A DNA stretch of 64,000 bases, taken from positions 78,450,085-78,514,084 of the forward strand of contig CM051458.1 in NCBI GenBank assembly GCA_028274465.1. Direction: 5' to 3'. Both the position numbers and the translations under genes were made by a program. This document shows positions 12,901-24,676 of the stretch, piece after piece; the stretch's first letter is position 1, and every line of letters begins with the position of its first letter. The DNA is from Plantago ovata. Lineage: Eukaryota; Streptophyta; Magnoliopsida; Lamiales; Plantaginaceae. A model generated the notes under the pieces. It was not told the origin of the DNA and ran no database searches. It was given only the letters and a program-made list of their open reading frames with translations.

Positions 12901-14180
12901 CGATAGCTGCCTACTATGATTATGAAATCTGGCAGATGGATGTAAAGACAGCCTTCCTCAATGGCAACCTTGAGGAAGAGGTCTATATGGTACAGCCGGA
13001 AGGTTTTATTAGTAAAACCAGGCCAACTGATGTATGCAAATTACAAAGATCCATCTATGGGCTAAAGCAAGCGTCAAGGAGCTGGAATATCCGCTTTGAT
13101 GAAGCTGTCAAATCGTTTGACTTCATCAGAAGCAAGGAAGATCCATGTGTCTATGCGAGACACAGCGACAAAGGAGTTGTTTTCATGATCATTTATGTAG
13201 ATGACATTTTGATCATGGGAAACAATGTCTCTATGCTAGAAGAGACTAAAGTTTGGTTATCAAGTACCTTCTCGATGAAGGACTTGGGTGAAGCGAACTA
13301 CATCCTAGGGATCAAGATCTTTAGAGATAGATCCAAGAGGATGTTGGGAATGACACAGTCCACCTACATCGACAAAATACTGAAGCGTTATAAGATGGAC
13401 GACTCAAAGAGAGGCTTTATCCCAGCTAGGCATGGGATTGTCTTATCAGTTAAGGATGGTCCTAAAACTGATGAAGAAAGAAATGCAATGAGTCGTGTGC
13501 CCTATGCTTCGGCAGTAGGGTCTATAATGTATGCAATGAATTGCACAAGGCCCGATGTGGCATATGCGCTTAGTGTCACTTGTCGACACTAACAGAATCC
13601 AGGAGTACCTCACTGGACTGCTGTGAAGAACATTCTTAAGTACCTTAGACGGGCTAAAGAGATGTTCTTGGTGTTTGGTGGAGAACCAGAATTGAAGATG
13701 TCTGGGTATGTCGACGCTGGATTTGAATCAGATCCTGATGACTTTAAGTCACAGACAGGATACGTATTCAAATTGAATGGAGGAGCTATCTGTTGGAAGA
13801 GTTCTAAGCAAGCCACGGTTGCTGACTCATCCACAGAGGCCGAGTACATTGCTGCATCAGAAGCATCGAAAGAAGCTGTCTGGATTTCAGAGTTCTTGAA
13901 GGAATTGAGGGTTGTTCCTGCTCCCAGTCCAATAACGATTTATTGTGACAATACGGGCAACGTCGCTCAAGCTAGGGAGCCTAGATCTACAAGCAAGAAC
14001 AAACATGTACTTAGAAAATATCACGTTATACGTGAGATTATAGATAGAGGAGAAGTTAGTATAGAACGTGTCTCAACCACGGACAACGTGGCAGATCCTT
14101 TCACCAAGGTCTTATCAGTGGAAGTCCACTTAAGACATTATGCTAATCTGGGCATTAGGCATAAAGGTGACTGGCTCTAG
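9973..14180 (+). pseudogene. Copia-A gag-pol, second copy, multiply interrupted
   Basis: It encodes the same polyprotein as 2000-6217. The gag part (9973 to about 10850) has many one-base indels. Further breaks lie near 11043 (protease region), 11432, 11555 and 12036 (integrase), 12820 (RT; one A missing), and a C-to-T change gives TAA at 13590. Open stretches are 11486-12049, 12103-12870, 12876-13592 and 13623-14180. The last holds an intact RNase H end where the first copy is broken. The breaks seldom coincide between copies, so many may be sequencing errors. Confidence 0.88.
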
Positions 14181-14183
14181 TCC

Positions 14184-14194
14184 AAGTGGGAGAT
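14184..14194 (+). promoter_or_regulatory. Polypurine tract, second copy of Copia-A
   Basis: AAGTGGGAGAT occurs directly before the LTR start, identical to 6221-6231. Confidence 0.88.
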
Positions 14195-16270
14195 TGATAG
14201 TGTATATGTCCTAGAGACAGTCCTTACTAAGGGCATGGTGCCCTTGTAGAGGACATATATGTACTATTACACAGGTCAACGTAATATAATATATGTTTGT
14301 TTCATTTTACTGTTGAGTATTGCTTTCATATTCATATTACACCAGGCTGCAGCATGTCATATCTATATTGCTGTCTGTATTGATACTGAACATGTCCCCT
14401 CGGATAGATGACCGATCACACAGTTAGTGGGAGCTATGTGAGTTATCATCTATCCCAAACTCTCCCTAGTCGTGGTACATCTCGGATGTGGGGGTCTGAA
14501 TGAACCTGACAAGACTAGTATGCGTGGAGGTTATACTTGTTGGAGCAAGTGTGAGCCGATCCCACGGTCACGGAACGGATTGTTGGACAATCAAGGAACG
14601 TTCCCATAACTGCGCATAGTTGTTCGAAGAAGCTTTATCGAACAATGGAAGTACCCACCGGACACTCCCATCGATGTATACTCTACACCGACGTGTCTAT
14701 GGGAACCGGTGAGTTGTCGAAGTGATGCCATTCGTCTTTTGCACTTACAGGACTTTATCATCACATTTGTTGCTCCATATCCTTGGTGGACCCGTCGATG
14801 TCAGCTCTGAATAAGTAGTTGACCTAAGACACGATCCAGGATTATGGCTAAATACAAATGGGGGTGATAAGTGATTCTGTGAAGGATTCATCTCTCACGT
14901 GTAGCACAGGAGAGCACTGCTCGTAGTCTACATAGTTGTGTTGGTATAGTCAATGGCCAGTGCAAATGATATATTATGATGGTCATAAGTATATCTTAAC
15001 CAAACAACTCCCTGAGACGCCCGTGGATGTATTATTGGGATAGACACTTCATCGATCCTAAATACATCCGAGCAAGTCAGATGAAGGGACGTTACCATCG
15101 CCGTGTTGAGCGCAACAGGCTTCGCAACGAAAGGGTTAGCTTTGAGAAACCTCTCAAACGTCCTCGCGTATTAATATTGCAAATGGAACCGTCTAGGAAT
15201 TACATGTTGCCTAGTCTAGGACTTGCTTAATACGGTGAGGCCCTATGGGTCACACTATGTGGTGATTCAGCCTATCAGAATATCCTTGAAGATGGAATCG
15301 CAATTAATTTGGAATTAATTGTGATTGATGGATTATAATTGATTTGGAATTAATTATAACAATTGGTGGCTCAATTAATGATTTGGAATTATTAATTGAA
15401 TTGGCTAATTAATTGTATTTTATGTAAATACAATTAAAGATTATATTTTGGAAATATAATGGAGGTTTGATTGTAAAGGATATGTTAATTTAGAATTAAC
15501 ATATGCACTTGGGCAAAATCTACTTGGAGTTTGGATTGCCTTAGAAATATATGTGGGTCCCAAAAGTGGGACCCACGTCCCGTAGGACAGGCGCGCGCGC
15601 GCGTGGCGGAATAGGGGAAGGAGTTCGACTCCTTCCTGTATTAGAAGTCCAAGGGATAAGTTAGATTTTTCTGATTGAGTTTTATTTGATTGGGAATGAA
15701 TCTAGACTTGATATTGGTTTCCTTGTGCGATAAGAATTAGATTCTTATTCCTTTACGAAGTCTAATTGCTTATGCTTTAGGCTTCTATAGACTACTATAT
15801 ATAGTGGACTATTAGAGAGAGTTTTACATACAAGTTTTGAACACAGTTATTCTACCCAGTTTTCTTAGAGAAAATAAAAACTCTCCCCTCCTCCCCTTAG
15901 CCTCACGCGCGCGCACACTGCCCCCAGAGGGAATTGCCGCCCCGTCTTCTTGGTCACATAAAGAATATCCTAGCATTCTTCCGATAGGTTGTTCATCCGT
16001 GGATACCAAGGTTGAGGTTCTAGGAGCTGGAAACTAACTCTTATTGTCTTGCAGATATACAGAGTATTGTAAATATCTTCGACTTCGACGAAGGAGAAGA
16101 TACACCGGAATATTACAAAGACTTGGAAGATGCTTTGGAAGTAAGGTTAGTCTTCTAATTGACGTGTTTATATATATACGACATATGCATAATCAATTAA
16201 CCGGTATGTTAATAAAATTTTAAAATTCTACTGCGTACCCTAGGGGTAACTCTGACCATATTTTCTTACA
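14195..16270 (+). repeat. Copia-A 3' LTR, second copy
   Basis: This 2076-bp LTR runs TGATAGTG to TTCTTACA. It is about 1% different from 6232-8290 by substitutions in its first kilobase, plus indels. The right flank begins CTGAC (16271-16275), one half of a possible 5-bp target duplication. Confidence 0.93.
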
Positions 16271-16669
16271 CTGACAACCAAGGACTATAAGCCAAGGAAG
16301 ACGCGTCTCGATAACACCTTGAAGTATAAAGATTTGCACTTGCACGCCCGCATGATCCTACCTTTCGTGGTAGCTAATCTGATCCCGGGACTCATAACCG
16401 AAGAGATAACGCCGGAAGTCGGGATCTTAGTCTATTCCCTCATGGCAAACCTGCCCATCACTCCGGGGGACATCATCTTCCAGCAATTCGAGATTAAACG
16501 AGAACCCGGTCACCCACTAGTCTTCCCAAATCTGATCACTGCTATGTGTGAGAAAGCAAATGTGCCAAACATCCAGCTCACCGAGGCATCGAGGGAACCA
16601 ATCGACTTAGAGACACATGATCTGATACTCCACCGCTTCGAAGTAGAGCAAGGGTTCGAATCCGAGTGA
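16271..16669 (+). pseudogene. Fragment resembling the 'putative plant transposon protein' domain (Transposase_32-like)
   Basis: The frame is open from the Copia-A junction to a TGA at 16667, so its N-terminus was removed by that insertion. The first in-frame start-like codon is only a TTG at 16319. About 132 codons are left, with YKDLHLHARMILPF, a LITEEITPEVGILVYSLMAN-like middle and an acidic tail. I associate this style with a domain of unknown function often carried by plant gypsy elements; the assignment is from memory. The indel-ridden copy is at 8291-8690. Confidence 0.5.
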
Positions 16670-16887
16670 TTTTGCAGTGGTGGTATTCCTTTTTGATACT
16701 CTTAATTGATGTTATGACTTTTGACTCTTGTACTCTTTATTTGCTTTTGCAGTTGTGGCCTGTGTGCCTTTTGTCGTGATTAGTTTAGTTTAGTTTTTGT
16801 CTTGGTGCCTTAGGTGATTAAGAGAGGAAAAACATCGAAAATCTGGAAACAGGTCCAAGCGAAGCGCCTGGAAGGGCCAAGCGGTCC

Positions 16888-16931
16888 GCTTCAAATTCCA
16901 GGAAGTTTTGCAACTTCCTGGAAATTGAAGC
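16888..16931 (+). repeat. 20-bp-arm hairpin in Gypsy-B
   Basis: 16888-16907 pairs with 16912-16931 with one mismatch and a TTGC loop. Flanking CAAGCG/CGCTTG units extend the self-complementarity. The poorer copy is near 8895-8945. Confidence 0.8.
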
Positions 16932-17656
16932 GGAGCGCCTGGAGACTCCCAAGCGCTCCGCTTGGACCCTGAACCCGGATTTTCCTCGTTTTTCCATTCT
17001 TCTCACCTTTGCGCACCCGTTTTCACTTGTTTCTTGAGTCCTTTCAGGTACTACTCATATATAGGAGATTGGACACGAACCTTTATCTCAGGGAAGTGTA
17101 CTATCAATCCAATTTCTCCTTTTCTTTCAACTTTTATTTGCTCGAGGACGAGCAAAAGTTTAGGTTTGGGGAGGGGGTATTGGATTTTCAGTACTATATG
17201 CTTGTGTGGTTCGTACATGCCAGATTTTACTCAAGTTCATGTGATTTGTCGTGTTTTTTTTCAAATTTTTTGCATGCATATCATCCCTAGATTAGTTGTT
17301 GCACGTTGTTGTGTGTGGAGTTTATTGCCAAGTCTTTTGAACTTTTTTATTAAGTAGACTAAGTGTTTATGACCATTGATCATATGTTGCATCACTTTGC
17401 AAGTAGTTTGAGGCTTGTCTCGCTTGGTTTGTCACATTCGCATGTGCACTAGTTAAGCTTAGTAGTCTCGACATCACCTTGAGTGGTGTTTCTTCTGCTG
17501 CGGTTCACGATGGCCTTATGGAATGATGCATGTTAGAGTCTATGGTTGTAACCCGTGTAAGTATGTACGTAAGAGGCGACAAGTTCTTCACCTCGATTTG
17601 AGATTGCCAAATGCCTAGGAAGGAGGTAGTGTGAGGTGTGCGATTCCTTGTATTAA

Positions 17657-17880
17657 ACTTATTCTATCGAATAGGTCTGGGGAGGGGGTTGCTTCGTTGA
17701 TCTTTTCTTTCGTCTTTGAGTCGCTGTAAAGTTTCCTTTTTCTTTTTCTTTTTGTTTTGTGTCCCAGCCTATTCTTTTGAATAGGTTTGGGGAGGTGTCT
17801 TTGTAAAGAGTCTTTCCTTTTTCCTTTTCGTCTTTGTGCTCAAACCTATTCTCTCGAATAGGTTTGAGGAGGTGTTTTTG
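17657..17880 (+). repeat. Three CCTATTC-N4-GAATAGG hairpins with G-rich tails
   Basis: Copies are at about 17659-17676, 17768-17785 and 17843-17864, each followed by a GGTTTGGGGAGG-like run resembling the real polypurine tract at 18597-18616. Gypsy-E has the same motif inverted at 42811-42832 and 42926-42947. Confidence 0.82.
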
Positions 17881-17907
17881 ACACATAGTCTGCTGCTTGC
17901 CCCTATA

Positions 17908-17990
17908 AAAAAAAAAGAAAGAGAAAAAAGAAAAGAAAAAAAAAAAGAGAAAAAAGAAAAGAAAAAAAAAGGGGAAGAAAGAAAATAAAG
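17908..17990 (+). repeat. Purine-only low-complexity tract
   Basis: Almost pure A/G (AAAAGAAAAG repeats). Its complement gives a Phe/Ser-rich spurious ORF. Gypsy-E has a matching pyrimidine tract at about 42654-42750. Confidence 0.9.
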
Positions 17991-18618
17991 AATAAGACCC
18001 TAAAGCAAAAGAAGGGTCGTTGCAAGCCAAAAGCAGTCTAGTAAAGTGTCAAGTGTCATTTAAATATTTTGTTCTTGTGAAGTTATCGAGTTGTAAATCC
18101 TATCTTTTGTTTCGTGTCGCCTTCGTCCAAGGCCTGTTCTTGACCACCCTCGTCTTGCTATTCAAGAAGTGGTTGAAAGAGGCTCATTCTTGAGAGTCTG
18201 GGTAGAATAGGGGAGTGTTATCTTTCTAAGGGAACCCTCCTTCATTTGATGAGAGCCAGTATTGGTTCGCCCTCTCTTGAGGAAAAGTCCCACTTGGTGA
18301 ATAGAAGTAAGTCCTCGGTTTCATAGGCGCGGGGCAATTGTAGTATGATAACATGCATCATTGTGTCGTCACTGACCATGTCCAGGTAGAAGATGTTACG
18401 AGAGACTCCTTCGTTTAACCAAGTGCACTTGAGAATGTGTATATTCGCAATCGAGGCATACTTCAACCTACTTGCATGTCATGCACATATGGTCTTGTTC
18501 ATAAGCATTTGGTAGGTTCAATAGATTAGTTCATCTTACTTGGCATGAGACTCCTTTTGTGTTGCATTTAGGTTAGTTTGTTGCTTGAGGACAAGCAAAG
18601 GTTTGGTTTGGGGCAGTT

Positions 18619-20023
18619 TGATGAACGTATTTTTGACGCGTTCATCTTGTCTTTTTCACCTTCTTTTGCTATCTTTTAGCCTTGTTTTTTGGTTAGTTTT
18701 GTAGAATTGTGTCATGTTTTGTGTTTTCTGCATTTTCAGGCACTTAGGTACGAAACGGTGTTTTTGGAGCTAAAAACGAGCCCTTTTGATGGAAAAGACG
18801 GCCCCGTTGAAGTTCCCCAATCTCCGTGGCTTGTTCGTAAGTGTTTGAGCTTCAATAAGCATCGAGAAGGATGAGTCCAAGGCACCCGAGGACCATGCGA
18901 GGGCAAAAAGATTGAGTTTGAAGACAAAAATCTGCCCAGGAGCCAAGCTAAGCGCCTGGAATAGTGAAGCGCTTCGCTTCAATTTCCAGGAGCTTTGGCA
19001 CAGAAGCCAAGCGAAGCGCTTGGAGTGCCCGAAGCGCTTCGCTTGCCAAGCGCTCCGCTTGGCTTCTCCAAACGGTCCGCTTGGCAGCGGTTACGTTTTC
19101 GGATTTTCCTTCTTAGATCTGAGCTTTGATCATTTTTTGAATATCTTTGGAACTGTAACTTCGTTTTGGAGAGCTCCTAAGCCCCAAAACTCAGAGAATA
19201 TTCAGATTTCTTTGTATTTTAGCTTGGGATTCAAGGTTTTGATTGAGGATTCATCCTTTGTAATCATCTACGGAGAGGTTTTCTTTGATTCCCACCGATT
19301 AGTGACAGCTTTGGTGGTAACTTGTATCACTCTCTTGTCTTGTAGTTTGATATGATGTATTCCAATTATTATTCATATGAATTGATGTCTATGTTGATGA
19401 ATATGAGTAGCTAAATCTTTTGTGTTGGTGGTAGAATGTAGAATATGCATGCTATGGGTTATGTTTATGCTTACATGAGATTGTGATTCAATCTTGCTGC
19501 AAATCCCTTCATATGATTCTTAGTTGCCTATAAAATATATTCGAATTGAGTAAAGTGACAAACTCATGGTCAATGAAAGCTATAGGATTGTATGTTAGAG
19601 ATTTGCAGCATGCTAGATAAATGGTGTTGGTGACAAGCACCTCTAAATTATTGATAGTGATCTTTCATGATGTGTGTCTTAAATTTGCCTAGACAAGTTG
19701 CTTAGCAGACTTGATCGAAGGTTCTACGCACTGAACTTGTGAGCATATTCGTAACCCATCCATGTGTATTTGATTTCTACCACCAACCGTTTTCCAATCT
19801 TGTTTACATAAATCTGATTTCTCGTTGCTATTGTTCAAAGGAAACGGTTCTATCAACTTTGAATTCGTTGACTGAAATTGCTTGCAAAAACCCCAAGCAA
19901 AGCCACGTTAGGTCCCGAGAGAACGACACTCGGGGACAACTTGTCATTGCACTCTAGTTTGTGTAGTGATAAGTGTTCTTAGGCTTTTAAAACAAATTTA
20001 ATTGGTGAAAAACGACATCATCA
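18619..20023 (+). repeat. Gypsy-B LTR (1405 bp)
   Basis: It follows the polypurine tract, begins TGATGAACG and ends CATCATCA, giving a TGATGA/TCATCA terminal inverted repeat. A cluster of AAGCGCTTCGCTT-type short palindromes lies at 18940-19090. The next bases (20024 on) are Copia-C LTR. Confidence 0.82.
18940..19090 (+). repeat. CAAGCG/CGCTTG palindrome cluster in the Gypsy-B LTR
   Basis: At least six short self-complementary units (GAAGCGCTTC, CCAAGCGCTCCGCTTGG and variants) lie in 150 bases. A second cluster of the same words is in the element's untranslated region (16855-16970). Confidence 0.8.
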
Positions 20024-20948
20024 CCTATTGCGCTCAACGCGGCGATGGTAACGTCCCTTCATCTTACTTGCTCGAATGTATCTAGGATCGATGAAGTGTC
20101 TATCCCAATAATACATCCATGGGCGTCTTCAGTGAGTTGCATGGTGAATCCAATATCTAGTATGACCATCATAATAATATTGATACGCTGGCTAGTGGTT
20201 TTACCAATCACAACTATGAACGACTATGAGCAGTGCTCTCCTATGCTACACATGAGAGATGAATCCTTCACAGAAACACTTATCATCCCCATTTGTATGT
20301 AACCATAATCCTGGATCGTGTCTTAGGTCAACTGCTTATTCAGAGCTGACATCGACGGGTCCACCAAGGATATGGGGCAACAAATGTGATGACAAAGTCC
20401 TGTAAGTCCAAAGGACGACTGTCATCACTTCGACAACTTACCGGTTCCCATAGACACTTCGGTGTAGAGTATACATCGATGGGAGTGTCCGGTGGGTACT
20501 TCCATTGTTCGATAATCCTTCTTCGAACAACTATGCGCAGTTATGGGAACGTTTCTCGATTGTCCAACAATCCGTTCCGTGGGATCGGCTCACACTTGCT
20601 CCAACAAGTATAACCTCCACGCACACTAGTCTCATCTGGTTCATTCAGACCCCTACATCCTAGATGAACCTCGACTAGGGAGAGTTCGGGATAGATGATA
20701 ACTCACATAACTCCCACTATCTGTGTGATCTGTCATCTATCCGAGGGGACATGTTTAATATCAATACAGACAGAAATAGAGATATGACATGCTGCATGCC
20801 TAGTGTAATATAAATATGAAAGCGATACTCAATAGTAAAACGACAAACACATATCATATTACGTTGACCTGTGTAATAGTACATATATGCCCTCTATAAG
20901 GGCTCCATGCCCTTAATAAGGACTGTCTCTAGGACATATACACTATCA
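20024..20948 (-). repeat. Copia-C 3' LTR, truncated
   Basis: It matches 39405-40334 of the 5' LTR at about 98%. The outer part is missing because Gypsy-B lies in it. Confidence 0.92.
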
Positions 20949-20962
20949 ATCTCCCACTTGGA

Positions 20963-23900
20963 CTAGAGCCAGTCACCTTTATGCCTAATACCCAGATTAG
21001 CATAATGTCTTAAGTGGACATCCACTGATAAGACCTTGGTGAAAGGATCTGCCACGTTGTCCGTGGTAGAGACACGTTCTATACTAACTTCTCCTCTATC
21101 AATAATCTCACGTATAACGTGATACTTTGTAAGTACATGTTTCTTCTTGTTTGTAGATCTAGGCTCCTTAGCTTGAGCTATTGTCCCAATAAATCGTTAT
21201 TGGACTAGGAACAGGAACAACCCTCAATTCCTTCAAGAACTCTGAAATCCAGACAGCTTCTTTCGAAGCTTCTGATCCAGCAATGTACTCGGCTTCTGTG
21301 GATGAGTCAGCAATCGTGTCTTGCTTAGAACTCTTCCAACAGATAGCTCCTCCGTTCAATTTGAATACGTATCCTGTCTGTGACTCAAAGTCATCAGGAT
21401 CTGATTCAAATCCAGCATCGACATAACCAGACATCTTTAATTCTGGTTCTCCACCAAACACCAAGAACATCTCTTTAGTCCGTCGAAGGTACTTAAGAAT
21501 GTTCTTTACAGCAGTCCAGTGAGGTAATCCTGGATTCTGTTGGTGTCGACAAGTGACACTAAGCGCATATGCCACATCGGGCCTTGTGCAATTCATTGCA
21601 TACATTATAGACCCTACTGCCGAAGCATAGGGCACACGACTCATTGCTTTTCTTTCTTCATCAGTTTTACGACTATCCTTAACTGATAAGACAATCCCAT
21701 GCCTAGCTGGGAGAAAGCCTCTCTTTGAGTCGTCCATCTTATAACGCTTCAGTATTTTGTCGATGTAGGTGGACTGTGTCAATCCTAACATCCTCTTGGA
21801 TCTATCTCTATAGATCTTGATCCCTAGGATGTAGTTCGCTTCACCCAAGTCCTTCCTCGAGAAGGTACTTGATAACCAGACTTTAGTCTCTTCTAGCATA
21901 GAGACATTTTTTCCCATGATCAAAATGTCATCAACATAGATGATCATGAAAACGACTCCCTTGTCGCTGTGCCTAGTGTAGACACAGGGATCTTCCTTGC
22001 TTCTGATGAAGTCAAACGATTTGACAGCTTCATCAAAGCGGATATTCCAGCTCCTAGAACGCTTGCTTTAGCCCATAGATGGATCTTTGTAATTTGCATA
22101 CAGCAGTTGGCCTGGTTTTACTAATAAAACCTTCCGGTTGTACCATATAGACCTCTTCCTCAAGGTTGCCATTGAGGAAGGCAGTCTTTACATCCATCTA
22201 CCAGATATCATAATCATAGTAGGCAGCTATCGCAAGTAGAATTCGAATGGACTTCAATTTTGCTACCGTTGAAAAGGTTTCATGGTAATCGATGTCATAC
22301 CTTTGCGTGTAGCCTTTTGCCACAAGTCTAGCCTTGTGCGTTTGTACCTTGCCATCGGCATCTATCTTTCGTTTAAAGACCCATTTGCACCCAATAGGTC
22401 TAACCCCTTGGGGCAAGTCTACCAAGTTCCATACTTGGTTCAGGTACATGGTGTCCATTTCCAATTCCATGGCCTCTTGCCATTTGTCTGAGTCAATATC
22501 AAATATTGCCTCTTTGTAGGTCTCGGGATCTTCCCGATCTGATAAGCCGACATCAAGTTCACTGATGTCTTCTATCATAAAGCTTTGCTTCTGAGGTCCT
22601 TTTAGGATCCTCTTCGACCTACGGAGCTCGACTGGTTCTGGTGCTTTTCTTTTCTGGCTTCGTGTAACACGAACATTATCAATGGACACTGATGCAGCTA
22701 GTCGCGCCACGCGACCCTGTTCCCTAGCGGGAGGCTGCTCTTGTGCAACTCGTTGCACAGTTTGATTGACAATGGGTTCTATTGGTGTGGTTTCAACTGT
22801 TGATCTAATCACAGGACTCCCACTGACTATGACATGCCTAGCAAATGTCATATCATTACCCTTGTCTGCTTCGAAAGCTCCCACTGAACTTGAGTCCAAA
22901 TCAGAAGATTTAAAGAACTCATGTTCGCGCGTGTCAAAGTCTTGAATTCCTTCAAGTTCTATCATGTCATCTAACCTCTCTTCTTTGAGGTATTCTACTT
23001 CTAAAAACTTGACGTTTCTAGATACTATCACCTTGTGATCTTCTGCATGATAGAATTCATAGCCTCTCGTCTAACGAGGATAGCCTATGAAATATACTTT
23101 GACACCCTTGGCATCTAACTTATCAGTGAGCATCAGTTTGACTATCGCAAGACAGCCCCAAGGTCTAAGATAGCCCAGTGGGGGCTTCTTTCCCTTCCTT
23201 AACTCATAAGGAGTTTTCTCCACTGATTTAGATGGTACACGGTTCAGAATGTAGATTGCAGTTTGTAGTGCATATCCCCATAGATATTTTGGAAGAGTCG
23301 AGAATCCAATCATTGATCTCACCATGTCTAACAGGATTCGATTCCTTCTCTCAGACACACCATTAAACTGTGGTGTTCCAGGAGGAGTCCATTGCGATTG
23401 AATTCCATTTTTCTTCAAGTAGTCGATAAATTCTTCACTAAGGTACTCACCTCCTCGATCTAATCGAAGAGTGACTATCCTTAGGTTCAATTCATTCTCG
23501 ACCTCATTTCTAAACTCCTTGAATTCCTAAAAGGTCTCGGATTTATTCGTCATAAGATAAATATACCCATACCTTGAGAAATCGTCAGTAAAGGTAACGA
23601 AGTAAGGATAACCCCCACGCGCATGGACTTTAAAAGGTCCACATACATCGGTATGTATGAGCTCTAAGCAGCGAGTGGCACGAACACCTTGTCCAACAAA
23701 AGGTTTGTTCGTCATCTTACCCTTAACACATGATTCGCATGTACCATATGATTCAAAATCAAATGGTTCTAAGTAGTCCAACTTCCTTAGTCTTTGAATC
23801 CGTGTTTCATTGATATGGCCTAGCCGACAATGCCATGGATAAGATGGATTATTCTTCCTACTTGAAGACGGTTGTTTGTTATGTATTTGAAATAAAGGTA

Positions 23901-24671
23901 GACTACTTTGCAAAATATATAAACCATTCACTAAGCGAGCTTTTCCATAATACTGGTCATTTAATGAAAAATAACAAGTATTATTAGCAAAGTAAAAACC
24001 CCAATTGTCCAACAATGGAATGGAAATAATATTTCTGATAATGGATGGAACAAAATAAACGTTATCAAGTTCTAAACATTGTCCTGATGGTAAATCCATC
24101 TTGCAGCGTCCAACACGTTTGGCTTCAACTGGATTGTTGTTCCCAACATGCAAGTCGATTTCACCTTGCTTGACTAGCTTGTGTTCAATTAGCCCCTGCA
24201 CATTTTTACAAATGTGCGAGCCACAAGCTGTATCTAATACCCAACCATTGGAGTCAAAAGTAGTCATGTTCATTTCAATAACAAACATACCTGAGCTAGA
24301 AGCCGACGGCTTCTTAGCTTGATCTGCCCTTAGTTTAGGACAATCATTCTTCCAATGCCCTTTCTGCTTACAGAAAATACATTCATCTGTGTGTACCATT
24401 CCGCTCCTCTTGAACATCCTTTTCTGGTTCAGACGCTTAGGCCTATCACTCGAAGTGTTAGCCTTGGCTCCCGAATTTCCCTTACCCTTAGCACCTTTGT
24501 TTCTCGGGTTTGGGTTAGACGGTTGCCCAACAACCATGATCGACTTTTCCTTCTCAGGAAGAGTTTGATCATATGTCTTCAGCAGATTATGGAGTTCGGG
24601 CAGTGTACGTCCTTCGTATTCATGGTGGTTAACGATGAACTGCGAATACGAACTCGGCAATGATTGAAGGA
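20963..24671 (-). pseudogene. Copia-C gag C-terminus to RNase H, broken
   Basis: On the minus strand this carries the zinc knuckle (about 24360), protease DTACGSH (about 24230), integrase, RT YVDD (about 21930) and RNase H. Open stretches are 24660-23527, 23490-23071, 23031-22198 and 21947-21168. Breaks relative to Copia-A are a GAG-to-TAG stop near 23528, CAG-to-TAG stops near 23072 and 22197, a frameshift near 22066 and another near 21185. The gag N-terminus is on the far side of Copia-D (34851-35295). It should be inactive. Confidence 0.92.
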
Positions 24672-24676
24672 AAAAG
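24672..24676. repeat. Target-site duplication AAAAG, left, Copia-D
   Basis: AAAAG directly before the Copia-D LTR; the matching copy is at 34846-34850. Confidence 0.88.

Larger units (their letters stand above)
9692..16270 (+). mobile_element. Copia-A, second copy across the gap
   Basis: This copy starts at the base matching 1717 and continues through gag-pol and the 3' LTR into the same Gypsy-B flank. The first ~1.2 kb (9692-10850) is full of indels, while the middle is nearly identical to the first copy. Because the insertion site is the same, this is the same insertion event: a contig overlap, another haplotype or a duplicated segment. Confidence 0.9.
16670..18618 (+). other. Gypsy-B untranslated region
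   Basis: No gene is seen. It contains a long hairpin (16888-16931), a GAGGACGAGC motif followed by G-rich sequence near 17150, three CCTATTC hairpins followed by G-rich tracts (17657-17880), a purine-only stretch (about 17908-17990) and sequence conserved with Gypsy-E (about 18180-18470 against 42240-42440, inverted). Confidence 0.75.
16271..20023 (+). mobile_element. Gypsy-B: 3' part of a Ty3/gypsy-type element
   Basis: Starting at the Copia-A junction it has an ORF fragment (16271-16669), a 1.9-kb untranslated region with hairpins, a polypurine tract (about 18597-18616) and an LTR (18619-20023). The noncoding part resembles, inverted, that of Gypsy-E (42023-43500). Its 5' half is outside the window. 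It ends inside the 3' LTR of Copia-C, so it was inserted there. Confidence 0.82.

Noticed and set aside
17659..18030. Phe-rich minus-strand ORF
   Set aside because: Complement of a purine-only tract.
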